Shown here piece by piece: positions 1-8,883 of a stretch of 64,000 nucleotides of DNA (its first letter is position 1; each line of letters begins with the position of its first letter). The DNA is taken from positions 1,302,001-1,366,000 of the forward strand of contig OW818695.1 in the NCBI GenBank assembly GCA_942493345.1, read 5' to 3'. The position numbers and the translations under genes were made by a program. Source of the DNA: GWE2-42-39 sp942493345 (GTDB lineage: Bacteria; Bacteroidota; Bacteroidia; Bacteroidales; Prolixibacteraceae). Under the pieces are notes generated by a model that saw only the letters and a program-made list of their open reading frames with translations, did not search any database and was not told the DNA's origin.

Positions 1-1335
1 GACCGCTTTTTAGACGAGCTTTTCAGCCTTATTCGCATCCCATCAATTAGTTCGGTAGCTGCCCACAAAACGGATATGTACAAAGCTGCTGAATGCTGGA
101 AAAAGATTTTACTGGACGCAGGCGCCGATCTTGCCGAAGTATATGAAACGGCCGGAAATCCGGTTACCTACGGAGAAAAGATAGTCGATCCGGCGTTACC
201 AACTGTTTTGGTATACGGACACATGGATGTGATGCCCGTCGATCCGGTAAATTTATGGGTCAGCCCTCCGTTCGATCCGGAAATACGCGATGGGAAAATA
301 TGGGCCCGTGGGGCCGACGACGACAAAGGACAGGGGTTCATGCATGCAAAAGCGTTCGAATACATGGTAAAAACCGACGCTTTACCTTGTAATGTGAAAT
401 TTATGATTGAAGGGGAAGAAGAAATTGGTTCTCCAAATTTAGGCCAATGGTGCCGCGATCACAAGGAAATGCTGAAAGCCGATGTCATTCTGGTTTCCGA
501 CACGTCGATGATTGCCCGCGATACACCTTCAATAACTACCGGACTGCGTGGTTTGGCGTACTGGCAGGTCGAAGTGACTGGCCCAAACAAAGATTTGCAT
601 TCCGGTTTGTTTGGCGGTGCAGTTGCAAACCCGATTAACGAACTGGCAAAGCTGATTGCCCAAATGATAAACGGAAACGGGCACATTACCATTCCCTGTT
701 TTTACGACGATGTGCTGGAAGTATCGGACGAAGAACGCAAACTCCTCTCCGGCGCTCCTTTCGATGTGGAAAAATACAAGCAAGCCATTGATGTGAAAGA
801 ACTGGCCGGAGAAAAAGGTTATTCGACCACCGAGCATACTGGTATCCGTCCGACTTTTGATGTATGTGGAATTTGGGGCGGTTATACCGGGGAAGGGACC
901 AAAACTGTTTTGCCATCGAAAGCATTTGCCAAAATTTCATGTCGTTTAGTTCCAAACCAAAACCATCTGGCGATTGCTGAACTTTTCAAAAGACATTTTG
1001 AAAGCATTGCCCCGAAATCGGTAAAAGTTGAAGTTACTTCGCTGCACGGCGGGCAGGGGTATGTTTGCCCGATTGATTTACCGGCTTATCAGGCGGCGGA
1101 AAAAGCATACAGTGAGGTGTACGGAAAGCGCCCTGTTCCGTTCCGTAGCGGGGGCAGCATCCCCATTATTTCAACCTTTGAGGAAGTGCTTGGAATAAAA
1201 ACGGTGTTGATGGGTTTCGGCCTTGAGTCGGATTCCATTCATTCGCCAAACGAAAACTTTCCGTTGGAACAATTCTTCAACGGCATAAAAACCATTCCGC
1301 TATTTTACAAGTATTTTGCTGAAATGAAGAAGTAG
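1..1335 (+). CDS. M20 family dipeptidase, 5' end outside window
   Basis: This is a zinc-dependent M20 peptidase that probably cleaves dipeptides or short peptides in the cytoplasm. The reading frame is open from base 1, so the true start lies to the left; the first internal ATG is at 76. Metal-site motifs are in the family order: GHMDV, then DDDKGQ with the bridging Asp, then EGEEEIGS with the general-base Glu followed by the ligand Glu, and a late His in IHSPNENF. The DLHSG segment begins the inserted dimerisation domain. The visible part, about 440 residues, is close to full family length, so only a short N-terminal piece is missing. It converges on the PBP1A gene. The subfamily call (CNDP-like dipeptidase) is inference; the substrate is not predictable. 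Confidence 0.9.
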   Translation, partial: DRFLDELFSLIRIPSISSVAAHKTDMYKAAECWKKILLDAGADLAEVYETAGNPVTYGEKIVDPALPTVLVYGHMDVMPVDPVNLWVSPPFDPEIRDGKIWARGADDDKGQGFMHAKAFEYMVKTDALPCNVKFMIEGEEEIGSPNLGQWCRDHKEMLKADVILVSDTSMIARDTPSITTGLRGLAYWQVEVTGPNKDLHSGLFGGAVANPINELAKLIAQMINGNGHITIPCFYDDVLEVSDEERKLLSGAPFDVEKYKQAIDVKELAGEKGYSTTEHTGIRPTFDVCGIWGGYTGEGTKTVLPSKAFAKISCRLVPNQNHLAIAELFKRHFESIAPKSVKVEVTSLHGGQGYVCPIDLPAYQAAEKAYSEVYGKRPVPFRSGGSIPIISTFEEVLGIKTVLMGFGLESDSIHSPNENFPLEQFFNGIKTIPLFYKYFAEMKK

Positions 1336-1348
1336 CTGACATTGATCA

Positions 1349-1378
1349 TTGAGAGTTTCACTTATGTGAAGCTCTCAA
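1349..1378 (+). terminator. Stem-loop after the M20 peptidase, possible terminator
   Basis: TTGAGAG and CTCTCAA flank an inner TTCAC/GTGAA stem with a TTAT loop, 13 bases after the peptidase stop codon. There is no strong T-run, so termination is uncertain. A second small palindrome (GGAGATT, two-base loop, AATCTCC) follows at 1415-1430, just before the end of the converging PBP1A gene. Confidence 0.45.
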
Positions 1379-1443
1379 TAAGACTTTTGAATAGATTAAT
1401 TTTCAACCGCACCCGGAGATTAAAATCTCCGCACCCACTTTTC

Positions 1444-3789
1444 TCAAAAGAAATCTTCAACCCGGGTCGGCTGTTCCTGAATGCTGCTTTTTTCATCGCA
1501 GTTGAGGTCTATGTTGAAACCTGCGGGTACTTCGAAATCTTTCGCAAAAGGTTTATACGGAAGACTCGGGTCGGCATACACTTTATTCATAAATCGTCCC
1601 CAAATGGGCAATGCCATGTTCGCGCCCTGTCCTTCCGAAAGATTATCGAAATGAATGCTGCGCAGGTCGGCGCCAGTCCATGCTACGGCTGCAATTTGCG
1701 GGGTTATACCGCAAAACCAGCCATCGGAATGATTTTGGGTGGTCCCGGTTTTCCCGGCAATGGGGCCTTGTAATTTGCCGTAAACTTCGTGCCAGCGCAA
1801 ACGTCCGCCCGAACCCTCGTCGATCACCCCGCGCATGAGGTTGACCATCAGGTAAGCTGTTTGTTCGTCGATGGCAACATGCCGTTCCGGTTTAAAACGG
1901 GCAACCACATTTCCGTGTTTATCTTCGATATGAGTAACAAAAACAGGCTGTGTATAAACACCCTTATTGGCAAAAGTTCCGTAAGCGCCAACCATTTCAT
2001 ATAAAGTAACATCCGAAGTTCCGAGGAACATGGAAGGAACCGGGTCGATCGGACTGTAAACGCCCATTTTCTTCATTATATTGACCACCGCCTGCGGGTT
2101 GTATTGTTTCATCACCCAGGCTGAAACCTGGTTTATGGAGTTAGCCAGTCCCCATTTCAGTGTAACCATTTCGCCTTCGTGCTGCGGGCTTGAGTTTTTT
2201 GCTTCCCATATTTTGCCATCGGGTAGAACAAACTGTTGCCTGACGTTCGGAACTTTAGTACAAGGACTAAGTCCATTTTGCATGGCCAACGTGTACAAAA
2301 ATGGTTTCACGGTTGAACCCACCTGGCGTTTGCCACCTTTCACCATATCGTACATGAAATATTTGTAGTTGGGGCCCCCAACATACGCTTTCACCTGACC
2401 GGTTTCCAAATCCATTGCCATGAACGACGACCGTAGAAAACCCAGATAATACTTGATCGAATCCATCGGCGACATTACCGTGTCTTTATCTCCATTCCAG
2501 GTAAAAACAGTCATCTCAACCGGTTTCCGAAAATTCATTTTAATCTGGTCATCACTTTTTCCGGCAAGACGCCCCGTCCGGTAACGTTCACTCTGTGTAA
2601 TAGCCCTGTCAATTATACCGTCAGTCATTTTCCGGTCAGATCCATTGGGGAATGGAGGGTTCCAAAGTTTTTTCAAATCGGCATCAAAACCGGGTTGCAA
2701 GTCTGTTTTCAAATGTTCGGTAACCGCCTCTTCGGCATATCTTTGCATCCGGGAATCGATCGTTGTATATATTTTAATCCCGTCTTTGTATAAATCGTAG
2801 TTGCTGCCATCGGGTTTTACGTTTTTACGGCACCAGCCATACCAGGGGTTTATTTCCCATTCGGTCGAATCTTCCCTGAATTTTTGTTCCTGCCACGAAG
2901 CGTATTTCGAGCGGTCGGGTTTTGATGCGCCTAATGTAGTACGAAGATATTCCCTCAGATAAGGGGCAAGCCCGCTTTTGAAATCAACCTTTTGATAATC
3001 GAGTCCCAGGGGAAGCGCTGATGCCGAATTGTACTGTTCACGGTTGATGTAGCCATATCTTTTCATTTGAGACAAAACCACGTTTCTTCGGTTTTTGGTC
3101 AATTCTTCGCGGCGTACCGGGTTATATAACGACGAATTTTTGGCCATCCCGACCAACATGGCAACCTGGTGCAGTTTCAGCAAGTCAGGGCTCGAATTAA
3201 AATAAATCTGAGAGGCTGATTTGATCCCCACGGCCAAATTCAGGAAGTCGTATTTGTTCAGGTACATGGTGAGTATTTCCTCTTTGGTGTAACTTTTCTC
3301 AAGTTTCACGGCAATAACCCACTCCTTGAACTTGCGTACAATTAGTTGCAGTTTGTTGCTTTTTTCGCGCGGGAAAAGCATTTTTGCCAACTGCTGGCTG
3401 ATGGTCGATCCGCCACCCGAACTGCTGTCGCCAGTTACAATGCCTTTAAAAACCCGTAACAAGCCGCGAAGGTCGATACCCGAATGTTTATAAAAGCGCA
3501 CATCTTCGGTGCAAATCAAAGCATGGATTAAATCGGGGGTAAATTCTTCGTAACGTACTTCGAGCCGGTTTTCCTGTCTAAAATAGCTCCCCAACACTTT
3601 GTCGTCGGCAGAAATAACCTCGGTAGCCAGCGAATTTTCAGGGTTTTCGAGATCCTCGAACGAAGGCATGAACCCCAACCATCCCTGGGCAATCATGAAA
3701 AAAAGAAAGATCACGAATACGACACCTGCTCCATATATAATCCAAAATGTCCGGATATATTTTTTGAAATTTTTTTGCTCATCAACCAT
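1444..3789 (-). CDS. mrcA: Class A penicillin-binding protein 1A
   Basis: Bifunctional peptidoglycan synthase of 781 residues: a membrane-anchored glycosyltransferase that polymerises lipid II, joined to a transpeptidase that cross-links the stems. One hydrophobic segment at about residues 14-34 anchors it, with the bulk in the periplasm. The GT51 domain shows EDVRFYKH (catalytic Glu about 95), GGGSTISQQLAK and the segment KFKEWVIAVKLEKSYTKEE. The transpeptidase domain has all three signatures: S492-T-V-K, SIN and KTGTT. The gene has its own promoter-like box at 3818-3825 and is divergent from topA. The length is normal for Bacteroidota PBP1A. The symbol follows the usual naming and could equally be ponA. 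Confidence 0.95.
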   Translation of the reverse strand: MVDEQKNFKKYIRTFWIIYGAGVVFVIFLFFMIAQGWLGFMPSFEDLENPENSLATEVISADDKVLGSYFRQENRLEVRYEEFTPDLIHALICTEDVRFYKHSGIDLRGLLRVFKGIVTGDSSSGGGSTISQQLAKMLFPREKSNKLQLIVRKFKEWVIAVKLEKSYTKEEILTMYLNKYDFLNLAVGIKSASQIYFNSSPDLLKLHQVAMLVGMAKNSSLYNPVRREELTKNRRNVVLSQMKRYGYINREQYNSASALPLGLDYQKVDFKSGLAPYLREYLRTTLGASKPDRSKYASWQEQKFREDSTEWEINPWYGWCRKNVKPDGSNYDLYKDGIKIYTTIDSRMQRYAEEAVTEHLKTDLQPGFDADLKKLWNPPFPNGSDRKMTDGIIDRAITQSERYRTGRLAGKSDDQIKMNFRKPVEMTVFTWNGDKDTVMSPMDSIKYYLGFLRSSFMAMDLETGQVKAYVGGPNYKYFMYDMVKGGKRQVGSTVKPFLYTLAMQNGLSPCTKVPNVRQQFVLPDGKIWEAKNSSPQHEGEMVTLKWGLANSINQVSAWVMKQYNPQAVVNIMKKMGVYSPIDPVPSMFLGTSDVTLYEMVGAYGTFANKGVYTQPVFVTHIEDKHGNVVARFKPERHVAIDEQTAYLMVNLMRGVIDEGSGGRLRWHEVYGKLQGPIAGKTGTTQNHSDGWFCGITPQIAAVAWTGADLRSIHFDNLSEGQGANMALPIWGRFMNKVYADPSLPYKPFAKDFEVPAGFNIDLNCDEKSSIQEQPTRVEDFF

Positions 3790-3817
3790 TACTGTACGGA
3801 TTTCAATTTTTTTTTTG

Positions 3818-3825
3818 CAAAGATA
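3818..3825 (-). promoter_or_regulatory. -7 box for the PBP1A gene
   Basis: On the minus strand this reads TATCTTTG, an exact match to the Bacteroidota -7 consensus TAnnTTTG, about 29 bases before the PBP1A start codon. No clear TTTG -33 element is seen at the expected distance. With the topA promoter on the other strand it explains most of the 309-base divergent spacer 3790-4098. Confidence 0.5.
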
Positions 3826-4026
3826 ATGAAACGATCAGGAAATCGACTTCCTGCTTATAACGTCACGATATTCTGAAAATTTTATGGGAGCATACAATAT
3901 TAATAATGAGAAGATTTTTTCTTTTTATCGGTGATTTTTTGGCTTGAAAAAAAGGTTTTTAATGGCCCGGGAATAATAAATTAATCATTTTCAAAGACAT
4001 AAATAAATAAAAAGTTGCCTTTATAT

Positions 4027-4058
4027 TTTGAACTTAGCGTTTCTATTTCTTTAATTTG
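4027..4058 (+). promoter_or_regulatory. Promoter for topA
   Basis: TTTG at 4027-4030 is followed after 20 bases by TTAATTTG at 4051-4058, one mismatch from the -7 consensus TAnnTTTG. A transcript would begin near 4065, downstream of the in-frame ATG at 4015. This supports the ATG at 4099 as the topA start. Confidence 0.5.
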
Positions 4059-4098
4059 CACAAATTTTTTCACAATAGATGCAAAAACACGAAACTGT

Positions 4099-6423
4099 AT
4101 GCAGGAAAATCTAGTAATTGTTGAGTCCCCGGCGAAAGCAAAAACCATTGAAAAATTTCTTGGAAAAGATTTTCATGTTACTTCCAGTATGGGGCACATA
4201 AGGGATTTAGAGAAGAAAGATTTCGGCATTGATATCAAAAATAATTACTTGCCAAAATATATTGTTCCGGCCGATAAGAAGAAACTTGTTGGTGAATTAA
4301 AGAAACTTGCACAGGAAGCGAAACAAGTATGGCTCGCTTCCGATGAGGACCGCGAGGGAGAGGCTATTTCCTGGCATTTGCTGGAAACCCTGAAACTTGA
4401 TCCATCGAAAACCAAGCGGATTGTTTTTCATGAAATTACCAAAGAAGCAATACTCAAGGCCATTCAGTCGCCGCGTCCGATCGACATTAACCTGGTAAAT
4501 GCCCAGCAGGCACGCCGGGTGCTCGACCGAATCGTGGGTTTCGAAGTGTCGCCGGTACTCTGGAAAAAAGTAAAACCGGCGCTTTCGGCAGGACGTGTGC
4601 AGTCTGTAGCTGTTCGTTTAATTGTGGAACGCGAACGCGACATCATTAATTTTGAAAGTGTTTCTTCGTATAAAGTATCGGCTGTTTTTCGGGTTCCCGA
4701 TAAAGACGGAAAAATCAGCGAGCTGAAAGCCGAGTTGAACAAGCGGTTCGACACACGGGAAGAAGCAATGAAATTTCTGGAGAAATGTAAGAATGCGGAA
4801 TATACCATTGCTGATGTAGTGAAAAAACCTGCCCGTCGGAGTCCGGCGGCTCCTTTTACTACCTCAACCCTGCAACAGGAGGCCAGTCGTAAACTGGGTT
4901 ATGCGGTTTCGCAAACCATGTCGATTGCCCAGCGCTTGTACGAAGAAGGTAAAATTACCTACATGCGTACCGACTCGGTAAACTTGTCGTCGCTGGCCAT
5001 TAACACGACAAAAAGCAAAATTCTTGAGATGCACGGTGAAAAATACCTGCATACACGACAATACAAAACCAAGTCGAAGGGGGCGCAGGAAGCCCACGAG
5101 GCAATTCGTCCAACGTATATGGACAAAGAAGACGTTCCCGGATCGGCTCGTGAAAAGAAATTGTACGAATTGATTTGGAAACGCACCATGGCCTCGCAAA
5201 TGAGCGATGCCGAACTCGAAAAGACGACGGTTACCATCAATATTTCATCCGTTCCCGAGAAATTTATTGCAAGTGGCGAAGTGCTGGTTTTCGACGGGTT
5301 CCTGAAAGTGTACATGGAATCGTTTGACGATGAAGAAACAAACGGTGATTCAAAAGGGCTTTTGCCTCCTTTGAAGGCGAATCAGCAATTACGTGCCGGC
5401 GAATTGGTTGCAACCGAAAGATATTCAGCAAAACCGCCCCGATACACCGAGGCCAGCCTGGTGAAAAAACTGGAAGAGCAGGGCATCGGAAGGCCATCGA
5501 CGTATGCGCCAACCATTACAACCATCCAAAACCGTGGATACGTGGTGAAAGAAGACCGCGAAGGAGTTCAGCGTAATTACGTGCAAATTACCCTTCTTGA
5601 TGGGAAAATTTCCGAATTGGTAAAAACGGAAATGAACGGCAATGAAAAATCGAAATTATTCCCAACCGATATTGGCATGGTGGTAAACGATTTTCTGGTG
5701 CGTTATTTCGAGCAAATTATGGATTACAGTTTTACGGCCAATGTTGAAAAAGAGTTTGACGAAATTGCAGAAGGAAATTTGGTTTGGAATGACGTGATCG
5801 ACAACTTTTACAAGCCGTTCCACAGTAAAATTGAAATTGCGCTAAACGATGCCGAACGGGCAAAAGGCGAGCGTGTGTTGGGTACCGACCCGAAAACAGG
5901 CAAGCAGGTTTCTGTAAAAATCGGCCGTTTCGGGCCTTTGGCACAGTTGGGCGAAACTTCCGAAGAAGGCGAAAAACCCCAGTTTGCAAGCCTTAATCCC
6001 GGACAGATTATTGAAACCATTACGCTCGATGAAGCCCTCGAATTATTTAATTTACCGCGCGACCTTGGCGAATTCGAAAATAAAAAAGTAACTGTTGCGG
6101 TTGGCCGTTTTGGCCCATATATTCGTCACGACAATAAGTTTGTTTCTCTCAAAAAAGGAATTGACGACCCATATTCTGTAATACTTGAAAGAGCCATCGA
6201 ATTGATCGAGGAGAAACGGGAAAGCGACAAGAACGCAAAACTCAAAGCATTTATCGAAGATGCTGACCTTCAGATATTGAACGGGAGATGGGGGCCATAT
6301 ATCAAATATAAAAAGGACAATTTCAAAATTCCCAAATCTGTCGAGGCCGAAAAAATGAGTTTCGAAGATTGTATGAAAATTGTAGCGCAGGGAACAAAAC
6401 CGAAAAAAACGAGAAAGAAATAA
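4099..6423 (+). CDS. topA: DNA topoisomerase I (type IA)
   Basis: Relaxes negative supercoils by cutting one strand through a 5'-phosphotyrosine. The product is 774 residues from the chosen start at MQENLVIVESP; the longer frame from 4015 begins upstream of the likely promoter and adds residues that do not look like the family. The TOPRIM domain is at the N-terminus (VIVESPAKAKT; the acidic DEDREGE follows at about residue 80). The catalytic Tyr lies in GKITYMRTDS at about residue 295. The C-terminal third carries several GRFGPY/GRWGPY repeats rather than four-cysteine zinc fingers, which is usual in this phylum. A clear terminator follows. In this phylum topA commonly sits upstream of the arginase-like gene and the gld genes, as here. 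Confidence 0.97.
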   Translation: MQENLVIVESPAKAKTIEKFLGKDFHVTSSMGHIRDLEKKDFGIDIKNNYLPKYIVPADKKKLVGELKKLAQEAKQVWLASDEDREGEAISWHLLETLKLDPSKTKRIVFHEITKEAILKAIQSPRPIDINLVNAQQARRVLDRIVGFEVSPVLWKKVKPALSAGRVQSVAVRLIVERERDIINFESVSSYKVSAVFRVPDKDGKISELKAELNKRFDTREEAMKFLEKCKNAEYTIADVVKKPARRSPAAPFTTSTLQQEASRKLGYAVSQTMSIAQRLYEEGKITYMRTDSVNLSSLAINTTKSKILEMHGEKYLHTRQYKTKSKGAQEAHEAIRPTYMDKEDVPGSAREKKLYELIWKRTMASQMSDAELEKTTVTINISSVPEKFIASGEVLVFDGFLKVYMESFDDEETNGDSKGLLPPLKANQQLRAGELVATERYSAKPPRYTEASLVKKLEEQGIGRPSTYAPTITTIQNRGYVVKEDREGVQRNYVQITLLDGKISELVKTEMNGNEKSKLFPTDIGMVVNDFLVRYFEQIMDYSFTANVEKEFDEIAEGNLVWNDVIDNFYKPFHSKIEIALNDAERAKGERVLGTDPKTGKQVSVKIGRFGPLAQLGETSEEGEKPQFASLNPGQIIETITLDEALELFNLPRDLGEFENKKVTVAVGRFGPYIRHDNKFVSLKKGIDDPYSVILERAIELIEEKRESDKNAKLKAFIEDADLQILNGRWGPYIKYKKDNFKIPKSVEAEKMSFEDCMKIVAQGTKPKKTRKK

Positions 6424-6432
6424 AAAGGAGAG

Positions 6433-6459
6433 GGCAAGCAGCAGATGCTTGCCTTTTTT
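6433..6459 (+). terminator. Rho-independent terminator after topA
   Basis: GGCAAGCA, a five-base loop, TGCTTGCC and six T residues: a perfect 8-bp stem ten bases after the topA stop. Confidence 0.85.
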
Positions 6460-6533
6460 CTGAAAAAAAAAGAACAAACGAATTACTTTCAGTATAAAAA
6501 TATATCTTCAGGACTCAATAAAAAACCCGAATC

Positions 6534-7682
6534 ATGGATATTGAACTATACTTTGAACCCGTTGATTTTTCGAAATTTGAATATGCAGGCTGGGCACAAA
6601 AAAGATTCACTTTAGGCGGATTGTTTGAAAGAAATCAGGAGAAATTTAGAATTGAAAAGGCCGATTTGGTCATTTTTGGCGTTGAAGAAGATCGAAATTC
6701 ACTGGTTTCCGGTTCGGCAAAAGCCCCCAATAAGATAAGGGAGCATTTGTATAACCTCAATCGGATAGCTCCTCGTTTTAAGATTTTGGATCTTGGAAAC
6801 CTGAAACCTGGAAATTCGGAAAACGACACCTATTTTGCAGTGAAGGATGTTTGCGAAATTCTCCGGGCAAAAGGAAAAACAGTTGTAATCATTGGAGGAA
6901 GTCAGGACCTAACTTTTGGCATTACAAAAAGTTTTGAAAATGAGTCTTTCAGCCTGGTGTCTGTCGATCCGAAATTTGATTACAAAAAAGGAGTGAAAAC
7001 GATTGATTCGGAAACCTATTTGAGCCTGATATTTGGAAAGCAGAGAAATATGCTTTCGTATACCATCCTTGGTTATCAATCTTATTTTGCTGATTCACTG
7101 GAACTTGACCAGTTTATTCAAGGTGGCAGTGAGATCAGACGCTTGGGACAAATCAGGTACGATATGGCGCAAGTAGAACCGATTCTCCGAAATGCCGACA
7201 TCTTCAGCTTTGATATTAACTCGGTCCGGTCGATTGATGCACCGGGACAGTATTTTTCATCGCCGAACGGACTCTATGCCGAAGAGGCCTGTCAGCTTGC
7301 ACGGTACGCGGGAATGGCTGATAAAATGAGTATTGCCGGTTTTTTTAACGCGATGCCCGAAATGGACAAGCAAGACATAACTGCTAAACTCATGGCCCAG
7401 GTCATCTGGCATTTCCTGGAAGGTTTTCACAATCGTATTCCTGAATTTCCCGAAAAATTCACCAGCGATTTTAACCAATTCGTGGTGGATATGGAAGATG
7501 TGGATTTACCGCTCACCTTTTATCAAAGCCGGAAAACCGGACGTTGGTGGATGGAAATCCGGGATTCAGAAGAAGAAAAACAAATGGTTGTTCCGTGTAC
7601 AGAAGAAGATTACCAAATTGCTTCGAGAAATGAAATACCAGACCGTTGGTGGAAGAACCTGAGAATACTTGACAGAATTTAA
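6534..7682 (+). CDS. Arginase-fold (formimidoylglutamase-like) protein with degenerate metal site
   Basis: A 382-residue protein of the ureohydrolase (arginase/agmatinase/formimidoylglutamase) fold. Family landmarks are recognisable but altered. The GGDHS loop reads GGSQD (residues 121-125), the DAHxD motif reads DPKFD (145-149), and the SxDxD motif reads SFDIN (225-229). Three of the six usual manganese ligands are thus replaced (His to Gln, His to Lys, Asp to Asn), so ordinary arginase-type hydrolysis looks unlikely. The gene lies between topA and the porP-gld genes, a conserved neighbourhood in gliding/T9SS Bacteroidota. That suggests, as inference only, a structural or regulatory role tied to that machinery. 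An IS982-family element has inserted at its stop codon, leaving the protein intact. Confidence 0.8.
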   Translation: MDIELYFEPVDFSKFEYAGWAQKRFTLGGLFERNQEKFRIEKADLVIFGVEEDRNSLVSGSAKAPNKIREHLYNLNRIAPRFKILDLGNLKPGNSENDTYFAVKDVCEILRAKGKTVVIIGGSQDLTFGITKSFENESFSLVSVDPKFDYKKGVKTIDSETYLSLIFGKQRNMLSYTILGYQSYFADSLELDQFIQGGSEIRRLGQIRYDMAQVEPILRNADIFSFDINSVRSIDAPGQYFSSPNGLYAEEACQLARYAGMADKMSIAGFFNAMPEMDKQDITAKLMAQVIWHFLEGFHNRIPEFPEKFTSDFNQFVVDMEDVDLPLTFYQSRKTGRWWMEIRDSEEEKQMVVPCTEEDYQIASRNEIPDRWWKNLRILDRI

Positions 7683-7686
7683 TTTA

Positions 7687-8700
7687 ACCTGTTGTGTGAA
7701 ACTATAAATTGAATAAAATAATCGTGCATTAAGCTACTATTTAGTATTTTAAGGTTGCGAAACAAAAAATATTAAAACAAGCCATGCACGATATCAAGAC
7801 GAATTTCGACAAAATTTTGGAAGTATTAAAATCCATATTGCAGAATAAGGTAGATCATACCGGTAATTTTCCAAAGGTTGGGAAGAAACCTAAGTTTTCA
7901 GATATAGAGGTAATAAGCCTTAACCTGACCAGTGAATATTTGTCAATAGACAGCGAGAACCTGCTGTTTAAAAAGTTGAACGGAGAATATATGAAAGAAT
8001 TTCCGAGGTTAATTGATCGCACACAATACAATCGTCGTAAAAAATCACTCTTCCATCAGACAGAATTTGTCCGCAAACAATTAAGCCGTACTTTCAGTGA
8101 AAATGAAGAGGTGTTTGTTATTGACTCGATGCCCCTTGAGATTTGTCGAAATGCCAGGGCTTCAAGGCTAAAAATCTGTTATGAAGATTTCTATACCTCT
8201 CCGGCCAAAGGGTTCTGTGCCTCACAAAACCAATATTACTTTGGATATAAATTGCACGGTATCTGTACCTTTGACGGAGTATTTACCTCGATTGATCTGA
8301 CTAAAGCCAATGTTCATGATGTCAACTATTTAAAAGATGTGAAAGTTAGCCTTTCCGATTGTACCTTACTGGCAGACAAAGGATATATTGATGCCGGGCA
8401 ACAATTGGATTTATTCCATTCAGCTAACATCAGGCTGGAAACACCAATGAGAGCAAATCAGGGAAACTATAAAAAGCACCCTTACATTTTCCGCAAATCC
8501 AGGAAAAGAATTGAAACTCTATATAGCCAGTTGTGTGATCAGTTTTTAATTAGGCGAAACTATGCTAAAACATTTATCGGATTTAAAACCAGAATCTTAT
8601 CAAAGATAACTGCTTTGACAATCGTTCAATATATCAATCGGTTCATTAACAACAGACCGATCAACTTTTTGAAACATGCTATTTAATTCACACAACAGGT
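7687..8700 (+). mobile_element. Complete IS982-family insertion sequence
   Basis: A 1014-bp element bounded by inverted repeats beginning ACCTGTTGTGTGAA (7687-7700, complement at 8687-8700). It is flanked by an exact 7-bp target duplication TAATTTA at 7680-7686 and 8701-8707. The ACC termini and a short duplication fit the IS982 family. One uninterrupted transposase fills the element, and perfect ends plus duplication suggest a recent insertion. The duplicated target includes the TAA stop codon of the arginase-like gene, so the left copy still ends that frame correctly. Confidence 0.93.
7784..8686 (+). CDS. IS982 family transposase
   Basis: A 300-residue DDE transposase that cuts and joins the element ends. 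The likely acidic triad is D114 (VIDSMP), D198 (LADKGY) and E244 (RIETLYSQL), matching the IS982-type RNase H-like domain (DDE_Tnp_1). The N-terminal region is a basic DNA-binding segment. The frame is intact and sits inside the inverted repeats with about 90 bases of left end. It is only distantly similar to the IS982 remnant near 52.4-52.7 kb, which has a different N-terminal type, so the two elements arrived separately. Confidence 0.93.
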   Translation: MHDIKTNFDKILEVLKSILQNKVDHTGNFPKVGKKPKFSDIEVISLNLTSEYLSIDSENLLFKKLNGEYMKEFPRLIDRTQYNRRKKSLFHQTEFVRKQLSRTFSENEEVFVIDSMPLEICRNARASRLKICYEDFYTSPAKGFCASQNQYYFGYKLHGICTFDGVFTSIDLTKANVHDVNYLKDVKVSLSDCTLLADKGYIDAGQQLDLFHSANIRLETPMRANQGNYKKHPYIFRKSRKRIETLYSQLCDQFLIRRNYAKTFIGFKTRILSKITALTIVQYINRFINNRPINFLKHAI

Positions 8701-8883
8701 TAATTTATAAAGAAAATGCATTGAATAGGTTTGGGAAAAATCGAACTATTTGGGCTATAAAAAACAAGGAAAAAAGGCAGGATGTGAAATAAAAATCAAT
8801 AGCGACCGTTCAATTTAGCAGGGATTTTTTCCTGCTTGTTACAGTGAACTATTTTTTATTATTTTACCGCAACTAAAAAAGGC

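Noticed and set aside
1342..1773. 143-codon plus-strand frame after the peptidase
   Set aside because: It overlaps the 3' end of PBP1A on the opposite strand; the PBP1A frame carries conserved motifs and this one does not.
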